A stretch of DNA of 64,000 bases from positions 372,001 to 436,000 of the forward strand of contig MCGO01000030.1 in assembly GCA_002104985.1 (NCBI GenBank), written 5' to 3'. This stretch comes from Rhizoclosmatium globosum. Its lineage: Eukaryota > Chytridiomycota > Chytridiomycetes > Chytridiales > Chytriomycetaceae. The notes under the pieces were generated by a model that saw only the letters and a program-made list of their open reading frames with translations, did no database searches and was not told the DNA's origin. The position numbers were made by a program, and so were the translations under genes. Position 1 is the stretch's first letter. Every line of letters begins with the position of its first letter. Positions 36,330 to 46,719 of this stretch are shown here, one piece after another.

Positions 36330-36876
36330 ATGCCCTGTAACTGTGGAAACAACTGCAACTGCGGAACTAACTGCACGTGCGTATACATAATCTATTCGTG
36401 ATACGATCAAAGTTGAGATTGGAAGGCCTAGACTGATTCAAAGACATCCTTAAGCACCCTTATATCTCATGCCCTCTCTCTCTCACTGCCCTCGACTGCA
36501 ACATACTAACACCAACCAATTTAATCCAGATGCGACACCAAGGATGCCCTCCCAAAGGCTGCTCCATCCTGCACTTGCGGTGTAAGTCCCCACTCTCAGC
36601 CTGCAAATGACTCACACAGCCCCAATCCTCATCCTCAAACAATCATGATCCAATCTAAAATAATCTCTTGGTTTTAGGGTAACTGCACCTGTGCTGCCAA
36701 CGGCGAAGCTTGCAAGTGCGGTGCTGCCAAGCAGTCGCTCCCATCATCCTGTGGAGCAAACTGCAGCTGTGGAGATAGCTGCAAAGTATGTGATAATACT
36801 TGTTGTTTGTATCAGGCTAAATCATTGTCTCATTCTTGTAAATTAATAGTGTGCACCTGGCGAATGCAAGTGTTGA
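36330..36876 (+). CDS. Metallothionein, four exons
   Basis: Small gene found by reading splice sites: exons 36330-36376, 36530-36581, 36678-36785 and 36850-36876 join in frame to 77 residues. There are 19 cysteines (3, 5, 9, 11, 15, 17, 30, 32, 36, 38, 45, 47, 58, 62, 64, 68, 70, 75 and 77), most in C-x-C pairs. There is no His and no aromatic residue, the signature of metallothioneins. Two Cys-poor linkers (18-29, with DTKDALPKAAPS, and 48-57) separate three Cys blocks, suggesting up to three metal clusters. It would bind Cu(I), Zn or Cd in the cytosol and buffer or detoxify metals. All borders are GT-AG. No metal-response element is evident to me upstream. Confidence 0.88.
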
Positions 36877-37166
36877 GTTCTTTAATATGCTGATGCCATT
36901 TCTTTGATACCGTAATTATCTGCAATAAAGCTCCATGTTAATGCTCCGATTCGCTCGTCTATGTTGAGCTCCTTTCATTTGGTGTTTTGGTTTTGAATCA
37001 AATCGTCACTTCGTAGCGAGTCAAGTCGAAAGGTAATCAACTGGACTTAATTAGATATCTCGAAGGTTTATACGGATAATCGATTCTTCTAATCTCTCAA
37101 TTTTAAGAGCGCTTTTCAATGTTCAAATGAACTTCATGTCCCACGAATTCGGATATTCAACTCAAA

Positions 37167-38157
37167 ATGAGCTTCCAAACCGCTCATTCATACCACTTTC
37201 ACCGTTTCTCTGAATCCGTATCTCAAACAAATGTCGTAACGGTGTACCAACGCGATAGCTCCTCTTCTGAAGCCGTAACACGCACCTCTGAACCCTCAAG
37301 TGACCCTCTTTACGTCCTCACGATTCCACCTCCCCCAACTCTATTCAAAGCATTCAATTTGTCGACACGCGTGTATATTGGTCCATCGCCAGGTTGTGTC
37401 CTCATCCCCCAAAAATCAGACTACAAACCTCTTCACTGTGAACTCAAGATCCCAGCCTTGGAAACACCACGCATAAACCAACACTTCATATTCTCCATCG
37501 ACTCAACTCCTCCTGTAACTTTTACATGCCACGAATACAACGTCAAGACCCCTCTCACAACAGACCAATCCCCCGTGAAATGCGTATTCTCTTGGAACTC
37601 GGTGCCCACACGCTGGAGACAGGTTACTCTCGGCGCGAACAACGACATTGCCCAGTTTGTCCTCGAGGTCCAAGTAGAACCTGATCTTAACGACACAACG
37701 TCAATCGCAACAGGCTGGTCCGCATCGTCCAACCTCTTACCCCGGAAAAAGTACAAGCAAAGCCACAAACATCCACTGGGAAGTCCTAGCAACAGCATCC
37801 TGCTCCCGCTCCCTGTTCTACACAACTGACACTTCTCCAGAAACCAAAACCGTAACATCCCCCGAATTCGCACGCATCACATACACAGACGCAACCAAAT
37901 TCGAAACCCTCTCCGACCTAGACCTCCAAATCCACATCACAACGTTCTTCCAAACTCTCCTTGGAGACATCCTCAACCGTGAAGGAAGACTAGAAACTGT
38001 AATCCTCACGAGAATTAAGAACGCGCGACACGAGTACGTGAGTCCCTTGGCGCGAGTGAATACGGGGCCAGTGTTTTGGCCGTTTATTATGGATGACAAG
38101 AAGCAGACTGTGACTGTGAGTAAGGATGCGTTGGAGGGGAAGAAGAAGGGGTTTTGA
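37167..38157 (+). CDS. Unrecognised protein, about 330 residues, one frameshift
   Basis: The first 190 codons from ATG 37167 are open, followed after about 37740 by a well-composed frame to TGA 38157. The switch falls in CCCC at 37740-37743, where dropping one C gives a continuous protein (for example '...SSNLLP' into 'GKSTSKATNIHWEVLATASC'). The second part is Asp/Thr-rich and ends in a Lys-rich tail (KKKGF). I recognise no family or motif. No signal peptide or membrane segment. It lies between the metallothionein and the SGNH hydrolase, all on the plus strand. A real gene by composition; function unknown. Confidence 0.55.
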
Positions 38158-38539
38158 AAGTGGTTCCGTTTTGAGGTTTTGCTGAATTGCTGATTATTTG
38201 GACTGGCGTTTATAAATAACAAGTTATGTTAATGCAAAAGGCGTTGGAAATGGAGGTACATTCCTTTAAAAAATGTCTAGACATTAGACATTCTGTTTGA
38301 ATCCACAGAAGTAAGGCAGTATATAGCTGCCTCCAAATTCAATTGTTCAATGTAAAGAAACGTTCAATTTAACGACGGTTTTAATGCAAAACTGCGCGAC
38401 GGTTGAACAGAAAACAAATGCCTTCCAAAAGGATGCCAAAATAACTATAAATAATTAATCACGTGTATAGAAAAAATCGTGGCTGTCATGATGGAATAAC
38501 GGTTATTAACTAAATTCTTAGAAACCATCAGAAAAACAT
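38158..38539. other. Intergenic region, promoter of the SGNH hydrolase gene
   Basis: AT-rich spacer with no recognisable gene, RNA or repeat. A short inverted pair (AAATGTCTAGACATT, about 38268-38282) forms a small palindrome of unknown meaning. Confidence 0.45.
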
Positions 38540-39157
38540 ATGAGCAACCCCCTCCAAATTCTGCTCCTAGGAGACTCTCTCACTGAAGGCTACGATAATT
38601 ACGGCACATCCTTCCACCCATACGCGATCCGCCTTGAGTCTCTCCTCACTGAATCGCAAGTGCCGCACAAGGTGACTGTGTCAGGTGTCTCTGGTGACCT
38701 GGCTGATCCAAGTGTCGGATCGTTCAAGCGCCGCCTCGAAACCAACCTTTCTTCAACAAAGTTTGACGTCGTTGTCATACTCGGCGGCACAAACGATCTT
38801 GGTTACCAACAACCACCGCCAAAAGTTGTTACAAGTTTGCGGACTTTGTGGACGTTGGCGCTTGGCTCTGGCGCGGTTGTTGTTGCGATGACTGTGCCAG
38901 AGTGGGTGCAGAATGGGAAGGCGTTTGGGAGGGTGGAGGAATTGAATCAATTGATAAGGCAGGATTGCTTGAGTACACCTAAAATAGAGCGATTGGAGTT
39001 ACTTGATTTGCATAATGAGTTTCCTCAGTTGAAGTTGGAGGAAGAGGAGCGTGAGAGGCTGTGGGGTGACAGTGTTCATCCCACAGCTGCTGGATATGAC
39101 GTGATTGGTGAAAAAGTGTTTGAGAAGTTGGTACAGCTTGGTATAGTAAGAAAATAG
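38540..39157 (+). CDS. SGNH/GDSL-type esterase or lipase
   Basis: Single exon of 205 codons, ATG to TAG, without a signal peptide. All SGNH blocks are visible: block I 'LLGDSLTEG' with the nucleophile Ser at about residue 13, block III 'GGTNDLG' with Asn, and block V 'DSVHPTAAGYDVIG' with the Asp-x2-His pair. The Gly of block II probably lies in 'VSGVSGDL'. Family members hydrolyse esters of lipids, sugars or thioesters with broad specificity, and the substrate cannot be named from the sequence. Probably cytosolic. Length fits the compact SGNH class. Confidence 0.9.
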   Translation: MSNPLQILLLGDSLTEGYDNYGTSFHPYAIRLESLLTESQVPHKVTVSGVSGDLADPSVGSFKRRLETNLSSTKFDVVVILGGTNDLGYQQPPPKVVTSLRTLWTLALGSGAVVVAMTVPEWVQNGKAFGRVEELNQLIRQDCLSTPKIERLELLDLHNEFPQLKLEEEERERLWGDSVHPTAAGYDVIGEKVFEKLVQLGIVRK

Positions 39158-39424
39158 AATAAATTAGGTTCCTTGTAGTATTCCTGAGTATATTCTACCT
39201 TAGACTTAGTTGACGTTGTTTGTTTGGGTCCTTTCCTGGATGATAGACATGGAACACCGGAAGAGTGTTGATGAATTCGGTATTATTCGGCGGATAAACA
39301 GACAGTGGCAATTCATCCGCACAGGCGTCTATTAATTTGGTTGACCCACAAAATCAGGCCACCAACCAACTTCGAGCAACCCACGAGTTCAACCAATATA
39401 CCAAAAACGAAACACACACGCAAC

Positions 39425-40291
39425 ATGAGCCACGTTCCCGTCCCGCAAACAAAGACGACGCTCAATCTCCGTCCTTTGACTCCTTCAACACCAACAGCAA
39501 CAACTACTCCAAAACTCTACCGCTCCGCCAATCCCTCAGGGTCCCCCGACTCCCTCGCCCACCTCCTCTCAGACCCGTCCAAACTGCGCATCTCAACCGT
39601 CATCGATCTCAGAGGAAAAGCTGAACTCTCCCGCGACACCCAAGGCAAAGTCTTTCGAAACTGCTTCACAAACGAGACCGATTCCCTGTCCATCCTCAAC
39701 GGCTACGGCCCCGCACGCCGTCTCTTCCACCTCGACTTCTCACGGAAAATGACGCTCGAGGCTTTGAAGACGGTTTCGTGGATTGATTTGTTGTGGTGTT
39801 TCGGGTTGCTGCTTTTGTGTCGGTTTCACGAGGCAAAGAAACATGCGATTGAAAAGTCGTTTCTTGGGAGGGAGAATGGGCTTGCTGTGTTTTATCAGAA
39901 GGTGCTGCAAGTGCATGGCAAGAATATCAGGAAGGTGTTTGAGATTTTGGCACATGAGAATGCGTATCCTGTGTTGATTCATTGTTCTGCGGGGAAGGAT
40001 CGGACGGGCATTTGTTTTGCTTTGGTGCATCGGTTGATTGGGACGAGTGATGCAGAGATTTTGAGGGATTATATGCAGTCGAATGAGGAGTTGAAGAGTA
40101 TGAGGGGTTTGTTGGTTAAAGAGGTTGCTGGGGTTGGTTTACGTGTAGATGAGTTTGTGGATGTGAATGAGGTTGCATTGGTTGAGATGCTTGCATGGAT
40201 TGATGAGAAGGGTGGAGTTGAGGCATATTTGGAGTCTATTGGGGTTTCCAAGGAAGTACAGGCGCGTGTTCGCCATAACTTGCTGAAGTAA
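39425..40291 (+). CDS. Tyrosine/phosphoinositide phosphatase-like protein (Y_phosphatase3 type)
   Basis: The first ATG of the frame is at 39425; the frame is open upstream to 39305 without ATG. The active-site loop 'HCSAGKDRTG' (Cys nucleophile and Arg) lies at about 39980-40010. An N-terminal 'LYRSANPSG' and 'STVIDLRGKAEL' match the start of bacterial-type and fungal Y_phosphatase3 proteins. A hydrophobic segment ('WCFGLLLLCRF') precedes the loop. About 288 residues. The reaction is dephosphorylation of phosphotyrosine, and some relatives prefer phosphoinositides. Intact, single exon. Confidence 0.85.
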   Translation: MSHVPVPQTKTTLNLRPLTPSTPTATTTPKLYRSANPSGSPDSLAHLLSDPSKLRISTVIDLRGKAELSRDTQGKVFRNCFTNETDSLSILNGYGPARRLFHLDFSRKMTLEALKTVSWIDLLWCFGLLLLCRFHEAKKHAIEKSFLGRENGLAVFYQKVLQVHGKNIRKVFEILAHENAYPVLIHCSAGKDRTGICFALVHRLIGTSDAEILRDYMQSNEELKSMRGLLVKEVAGVGLRVDEFVDVNEVALVEMLAWIDEKGGVEAYLESIGVSKEVQARVRHNLLK

Positions 40292-40360
40292 CTTATTGAT
40301 TGAAAGAGTTATTTGCATGGCATGATCGAAAAGTAAAGTTATAGAGTTCTTTTTGACTCT

Positions 40361-40885
40361 TTATTGGGTTGCATCGAATGCTGAAGAATAATGTACTGTT
40401 CCTTCTGGTTTCACTGCTGATGAATCCAAGTGAATGAACATGAAGTATTCTTGCGGAATACCAGGAATTCCGAGCACAAGAGAAGGTGTGTGTTGGAATC
40501 CAAATCGATTGTAGAACTTTGGGTTCCCGAGCACCACGCATCCAATCGCACTCATCGATCGTAACGCTTCCAATGCAGCGTTGACCAGCTGAGAACCAGT
40601 TCCACATCGTTGATGGCTTGGCAACACCGAAAGTGGGCCCAATCCAAACAGTCCCTTTGTTTCCTGTCCTTCCACTGTAACTGGAGACACTGCAACATGG
40701 CCAATAATCTTGTTTGACTCTGAATCGACAGCTACAAGCGACACGGACAGTAATCCATTCCTGCGTAGAGCATTTGTGATAAACTGTTCCGTGTGACTTG
40801 ACTGCTTCATTGACCTGAAAGCTTCCTCCGTCACTTGAGCACTCTCATCTAAGTCCCCTCCTTCTTCTCTTCTAATAATAACCAT
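40361..40885 (-). CDS. GNAT-family N-acetyltransferase
   Basis: ATG at 40885 gives 174 residues. The acetyl-CoA motif A appears as 'LGPLSVLPSHQRCGTGSQLVNAALE', here with Q-x2-G-x-G. A following strand reads 'CVVLGNPKFYNRFGF', characteristic of the YhbS-like subgroup of predicted acetyltransferases. The N-terminus 'IIRREEGGDLDESAQVTEEAF' fits the GNAT start. The acceptor substrate is unknown. It is divergent from the NEPRO/Rmp1-like gene, with 60 bp between the two start codons, so they probably share a promoter. Confidence 0.88.
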   Translation of the reverse strand: MVIIRREEGGDLDESAQVTEEAFRSMKQSSHTEQFITNALRRNGLLSVSLVAVDSESNKIIGHVAVSPVTVEGQETKGLFGLGPLSVLPSHQRCGTGSQLVNAALEALRSMSAIGCVVLGNPKFYNRFGFQHTPSLVLGIPGIPQEYFMFIHLDSSAVKPEGTVHYSSAFDATQ

Positions 40886-40945
40886 AATCAGTTGTCTTTC
40901 TTCTTTCTTTTTTCTTTTCCCAAACAACAAACCAACCTACAAACA

Positions 40946-42256
40946 ATGACCAAATCAACAACAACCTTTCCAATAACACCTCGCTGTGTCCGCCACTTTT
41001 CGCTCCTCACATCAAAGCCACAGCCAGACCAACTGCCAATCGAAGCCGCCCTCTTCCTCCGCCTCATTTACAAAAACAGAAACCAACATGGAAACACGAA
41101 ATACTTCCAGATGGCAATGAGGACAAAGAAAGTGTTGCGGAGGATTTCCGAGAGTTGTGTTATGGTTGTTGCGAGGAGGGCTTTGGATTCTGTTGGTGTC
41201 AAGTTGAGTGTTTTATTTAACAAAGGGATCAGAAAGTTGACTTGGTGACTAGGAATCCAAAGAACTATAAGCCTAGTGGCAACGATAAGGTCCCTGATGC
41301 TGCGATCATCGCTGAATTGTTGGTGGAAGTGAGGAATCTACATTTACTGATGCGGCATTTGGTTTGTTCAACTCGAGCGGGATATAGGTACGATCTATAG
41401 TAATAACACCGAAACGTACTCATCACCACTATTATGCTTCCAGTTCATTCAAAGTCGTTGCGATGCAAACATACTTCATTCCAACCATGTTGACCTTCAT
41501 GGCTATATTTGCGAGGCTGCATCAGCTTGCTTTGTCTGTTATGGATGATTTGGCGTTGAGTTATGAGGCGTTACGCGATATTCTTGTGAATGAGATGAAG
41601 GCTACGGTGGTTACTGTTGAGGGTGGACGGACGGTTGATGTGGCTGGGATGGAGGAACGGTTGAGTAATGATTTGACGGATTTGTGAGTATTCTCTTTTT
41701 TGGGGGGCGGATGTATTCTGAGGCTTACTTATATATGTTGTTCCTTAGGTATGGTGAAAGTGAACGTGGTGGGGTCGAGGACTTGTTTGCGGATTATGCT
41801 GAAACGACTAAGCGAACGGATGTGCTATCGTTTACTGATTCTCAGCAAGAAATCGAAACCGAAGCGGACTTGGCTTTGGATTCTAGTACTACGGAAGCGC
41901 TTGCACCCGAATTGGATATGTTCTTTGCGTCGTCAACGGTTACGACCGAACTCTCTCCAGGTTCTAATGCAACCAAAAAGAAAAAGAAGAGGAAAGTTGG
42001 AGACAATCCGTCACTTGTTGATGATGCCGTTAAACAGACAGAATTGCTTGCAACATCATCAAAGAAGCCGAAGACAGAATTTACGGCAGATACACAACAG
42101 TCTCAAAAGCCGTCAAGCATATCTTCAGAATCATTGAGTGCATCATCGAACTCGGCGGCAGCAAAAGCAAAACTACTGTTAGCAAAACAAAAGAAACCAA
42201 AGTCAACTAAATCGAAAATGAGTGCAGACGAAATTGATGCCATATTTGGCCTATAA
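40946..42256 (+). CDS. NEPRO/Rmp1-like nucleolar protein
   Basis: Four exons, 40946-41202, 41226-41387, 41444-41683 and 41749-42256, all joining in phase 2, with introns as short as 23 bp. The N-terminal half has 'EAALFLRLIYKNRNQHGNTKYFQMAMR', the 'NKNQH' type block typical of RNase MRP subunit Rmp1 and animal NEPRO. The C-terminal half is acidic, then Lys-rich ('KKKKKRKVG', a nuclear signal), and ends in 'SADEIDAIFGL', a terminal motif also seen in NEPRO-type proteins. Likely nucleolar, in rRNA processing. Assignment rests on short motifs. Start ATG is shared in a divergent arrangement with the GNAT gene. Confidence 0.6.
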
Positions 42257-42319
42257 TAATACACTATATTATCAAACGAATTATTATTTGTATTGTTTTG
42301 TCTACTATTGAAGAAAATA

Positions 42320-44071
42320 TCAGCCATTCAGAGCGAACTAAATGATTGAATGTAAGAAACAAATAATGACCCAAAGAAGAATACTACTTACAATCGATTC
42401 GTAAAGCATTAAATAATTCCAGAACTCGGTACTAGTCTTCAAAGTATGCACGGCTAGTATTTCTTTGCTAAGTGGAATACTCCATCCAAAATGACCGCTC
42501 TCGTGTTTGGTGTCAATCATGTCCCAAATCGTCCTCGTCGTATTAGAAACCTTTTTCACTAAGAGGCCCATCATATAGTCTTCGTAAGATTTAACGTCGC
42601 CCTTTTTGGGATTCAGGTTGGCAAGCTTCCTCGCAAGTTCCTGTGAGAAGCCATACAAGAGCCCAAAGTTTTCAACATTATTCACAAACGCACGACCGAA
42701 ATAGATATCCTTTTGATAGTCATATTCTGCGATTTTCTTCATGATTCCTCGTATGTTGGGTAACGTGTCGTCATCTACTTTCGCAATGAATTCGTACGTC
42801 GGAAAAGTCCCGTTGTCCATCATTCCAATCGTCTGTTGTATGTAATAATAACTCTTTCCATCGTTCATGGCTTCAGGTGTGTCGATTAGGAGGATATCGC
42901 CAAAGATGGTTTGCTCCTCAAGAATCAATCGTTTTTGTGCTTCGGATTGGGGAATTCCCATCACGAATCGAAGGTCGGCGTTTCGGCTAGATACGTTGAA
43001 GAGGCTGTTATAAAAGAATCGAAGGAGTGTTCGTCGAAGCGTGGATCCATCACTGTAGAATGTGAAGACACCCAGGAGAAGCTTCCGACTCCCTTTCGGT
43101 GGCGGGATAAGTAGACTGTTGATGGAAGTTGGAATAAATTCGATTTTGCTTTTGGACAGATATTTGAGATCTTGGAATGCTTTCAACTTCTTGTCAATGT
43201 TGTCGCAGTTTTTGAGGAATATAATTGAGTCGTTCACCACCTTGTCGCATTCAGCAAATATCGAGTTGTTGAAAGTACGTAGCGTGACGTTGCCTGATTT
43301 AACATATTTGTGGAGGTCTTGGAGAGTATTCTTGTTTTCGGCGTCAATCTCCACAGCTTTGGCAAACATTCCAGTCATTAACGCTGTTTTTGAGTCTGAA
43401 TGATATGAATATTCAATTTGACTTGCATTCCAGGATTCTACAAGGGACAATAACGGCTGAATGCTGACTAAAGACGTGAATCCAGTTTGCACAATGAAAT
43501 CGTATTCGGGAAGTTCGTTTCCAAAGAGTTGAGCAATGTCTTGTGGAAATAAGGCTGACGACGGTCCTCGACTGTGACGGTAGAGTCGCTCCTCTGCTGG
43601 ACGTCCTTGAGAATAGATATCGTGGTATATTGCTTGTTCTTCTGTAAACAAGCGATCTTGAGCGTGGTTGTACGGATCTCGCAGTAGAAAAAGGATGTCT
43701 ACATCATTTGGTGTGTTCTCCTTGTATCCTAACCGTAACATATTGCGTTGTGCGAGAGTCTTATCTTCCTCAAAGAGAAAGTCGAATGCAAGAAGGATCC
43801 GCTTTCGGGATACAAATGTTGAGTTTGGCAGCAGGCCTTTTGTTATTTTGATCCCGGTTTGGGCGGTGAGAAGGATGTTCAAGTTGTTGAGTGCCTCTGC
43901 CTTGACACTTTGATCTGAACTGAAGCGATCTGTTGTTTGGTCAAGGCCGATAATGTGTTGTCGCTGTGGTTTGCTGGGAAGGAGAATGAATGCGGCAGAC
44001 GTGATTACTAAAATGAGAGAGATGGCCACTGCGAATATAGCTGGACCTGTTTGTCTCCCCGGTTGCGCCAT
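42320..44071 (-). CDS. GT31-type glycosyltransferase with duplicated, non-catalytic N-terminal module
   Basis: Exons 44071-42392 and 42337-42320, start ATG at 44071, about 566 residues. A type II membrane anchor is near residues 8-30. The C-terminal half is GT31-like: 'RRTLLRFFYNSLF', 'DLRFVMGIPQSE...LILEEQTIFGDIL', 'YEFIAKVDDDTL' with D433-D435 as the metal motif, 'DIYFGRAF' and 'SYEDYMMG' (the EDV-G equivalent). The N-terminal half repeats the pattern without Asp triplet: 'QRNMLRLGYKENTPNDVDILFLLRD...FTEEQAIYHDIY' and 'YDFIVQTGFTSLVSIQPLL'. It looks like an ancient internal duplication. Expected Golgi galactosyl- or GlcNAc-type transferase. Paralogue at 53082-55728. Confidence 0.82.
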
Positions 44072-46527
44072 CCTACACACAAGGTTACCATTAAGACTGA
44101 ATGTGGTGCTGACCTTTATGTTGCCTTCGTGTCAGAATGGTGGAAAGGTGTCTTCTTGAAGCTGAAAAATGTGTCAGACACGAGAAAAAACTCTTTTTGT
44201 CAAAGGAGCCAATCAGATTCTTTCAATTCCAAAGGAGCCAATCAGAATCAAACCCCACCAAAACTTACCACCACCGCCTTTCCACTGAAGCACGGATCTC
44301 CTCGATTTCCCCAGTTATATAATCGTACTATATGAACGATTAAGCCGAATCTGAAGCTTGTGGCAATTATAGCGGCGATTTTATGTTGCCTTTTCTGTGG
44401 GAGACAACCAAGAGCCAAAGTGATAAACAGGTCGTAGAAGGAATCAATCTACCATTCAACCAAGCATTTTAAAGCATTAGAGACGATTAATAAAGTAATA
44501 TGAATGTATAAGACGAATGATTTGCGAGTTTTGATCAGAATCAGTGACAATATCGCATTATACCTCAATCCACCGTTACAAACATGACTGATTTAAAAAT
44601 AAAAAGGATTCAGTTTATTAGAATTGATTGGCATACTTTGTTTCTGCCGTCATTCCGACAACAGGAAGTTGTGAGTTTCGTGTTCTGAATGCGACCAACA
44701 ATTTATTGTGGTTTTTGGCCAAAATCCAATTTTCTAGCGAATCGTGCTTCCGACATCTCCCGCAAACCACAATCTGCACCATATGATAGAGGCCTCAGTG
44801 TCCCATAACAACTGAGCAACGGACAAATTCAGGGCCTATACATTGGCCTGGGAATGCGCTTTTCTTGAGACGTGCCAGAGTCACAACATGGCTCTATTGA
44901 AAAACATCTTAACTTTCTTTCCATGTTGATGAGGATATGCAAGCGAATAAATTCCTCTCTTGTTCGAATATATAGTCTGTTTATAATGAACTTATACCGA
45001 AATCAAGTCCTCTTTGTTGATTCTGTTTATGATTTAATTAATAACAAAATTCTGAAGCTTTTTTTTAAATTTAACTAGTTAACTAGTAACTATGGCATGT
45101 TAAGTGTTTCATGCAGTCGTTATGACGCTAAAAATAGAACATCTCTGTTATACATTATTTTAACACGTTTGTGGCATCAATGCAAAGCTCCTGTTCTTCT
45201 CTTTCGATTAGTAGTGCTTGTATGACTTGATGGCGCCGTATGTGTGGGAGGCAACGGAAAGTGCAATCGGTGGTGGCCGGAGTGGAAATTGTGGGTTATA
45301 TGCCACTTCCCGAGGTCGAATTAAATTATTTAATTCCAAAGAAAGAAATAGAAATAAATAAGAAAAAGACGAAAGAATAGAGTTGGAAATAAGAAAAACT
45401 GTGAAACAAGTGAAAGAGGGCGAACCAATTTGAACACAATTCAAGGAGCATTGTGATTAAAGCAACACGTTCCACACTCAAAAATCACGTCGAAAATAGC
45501 AACAACGTCTGGTTTACGTCGAAAAATTTCCTGCGGCGCAGGTCAAGTTAATTGATGCGAAACAGTATAACTCACAGAGTTAGTTGCCAAACGCGATTAT
45601 CGCAGGTTATTTCTAAAGCCATAAGTTTATTGCATTCATTTATTTGGCAAACTGGAGCCCGTCGCACGTACCGTCCTTTTCATTGAAATAGTTATTTTGC
45701 AAAGTCACAATAAAAATAGAATCTGATTTCAAAGAAACAAAAAACCCATTATAATTAATCGATTCAGATATACGAGATGTTTCCTGTAGAGCAGCGGCGG
45801 ATTCTACAATCTTCGCTTGGCCCTATCACACGATACAAAAACGTTAATAAAAATTGAAGAGTTTAACTGATAGTTTTGTATTGCCGTGTATAGACGGTGC
45901 TGTTTATTTGGTCCTTTGGGTTGTTAGCTTTCTGGTGTGAACAAGGTTATTCTAAAAATAGAATAAGTCCTCGGGAAGTGGCCCATCACCCGAAATTGTG
46001 AAGGGCGCAAAGAATTTGCACTTTTGTTGGATTTCGTGCTAAACTCACAATATGATAAGAAACCCCGCAAACCAAATTTCGCAATAAAGTCAATTAAACT
46101 GCGTGAATAAATATCGACTATTTGTTGTGTATGTATTCGACGGTCGGTATTCATAACTGCAAGTCCAACTCGAACTCACCAACTCTGACTTAACACTCTT
46201 TCTCTGCACCCTCTGCTCAAAAAATCCGTTAATTATCATAATTGAAATGTTGAAACGATGGAATCGCGGCGTATGACCCCTTCTCGCCGCTCTTTTTGCA
46301 TTTATTCAAGTTGGACTCGGACCGGCATGGAAAGTGAGCCGAAAAAACTTCCATTTTTAGCTGTGGGAAGTCAGGAGCTCATACAAAGATATGTGAGTTT
46401 ATTCGGTGATGTGTTAAGAATGAAGAGCAGATCTCAGAGGTTTGGCTCTGTTGGCTTTCTGTTGGAGTTTGGAATTTAGACACCAAAGTCAACTTACCAT
46501 ATGACATGCGCAACCGATATTTATTAG
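44072..46527. other. Gene-poor AT-rich region left of the KDZ element
   Basis: About 2.4 kb without a frame I can support. Open frames at 44872-45078, 45208-45444, 45924-46154 and 46258-46479 have no recognisable motif, unconvincing composition and no matching splice sites. No tRNA or long repeat seen. It contains the promoter of the GT31 gene at its left end. Confidence 0.5.
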
Positions 46528-46533
46528 TTATCC
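46528..46533. repeat. Target-site duplication, left copy (TTATCC)
   Basis: The six bases directly before the left terminal repeat equal the six bases directly after the right one (52968-52973), as expected for a cut-and-paste insertion. Confidence 0.75.
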
Positions 46534-46636
46534 CCACCACGTCTTTTTGGGGATGTAGAAAACACAACCGATTAAAATTTTGGCCTCCCGCACCATTCAT
46601 CCCCCCCAAAAAGAGACGCACCGAGCGACAAGACTG
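46534..46636. repeat. Left terminal inverted repeat of KDZ element
   Basis: 103 bp starting CCACCACGTCTTTTTGG and ending CGACAAGACTG. It is the reverse complement of 52866-52967 except for one extra C in the C-run at about 46600-46606. Confidence 0.92.
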
Positions 46637-46719
46637 AAACTTGGACAAGAACTTCACCTCGTCTTGAAAGCAACGTCGAAACAAAGTTTCCCACAAACAC
46701 ATTGTCCACACCCTCTACT

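Noticed and set aside
36460..36642. 60-codon minus-strand frame
   Set aside because: Antisense to metallothionein exon 2 and its introns.
44872..46479. Several open frames of 68-78 codons in the gene-poor region
   Set aside because: Short, AT-driven, without recognisable domains or exon partners.
46258..46711. Open frames on both strands around the left terminal repeat
   Set aside because: They run through the terminal repeat, which cannot be coding in both element and flank, and show no motif.
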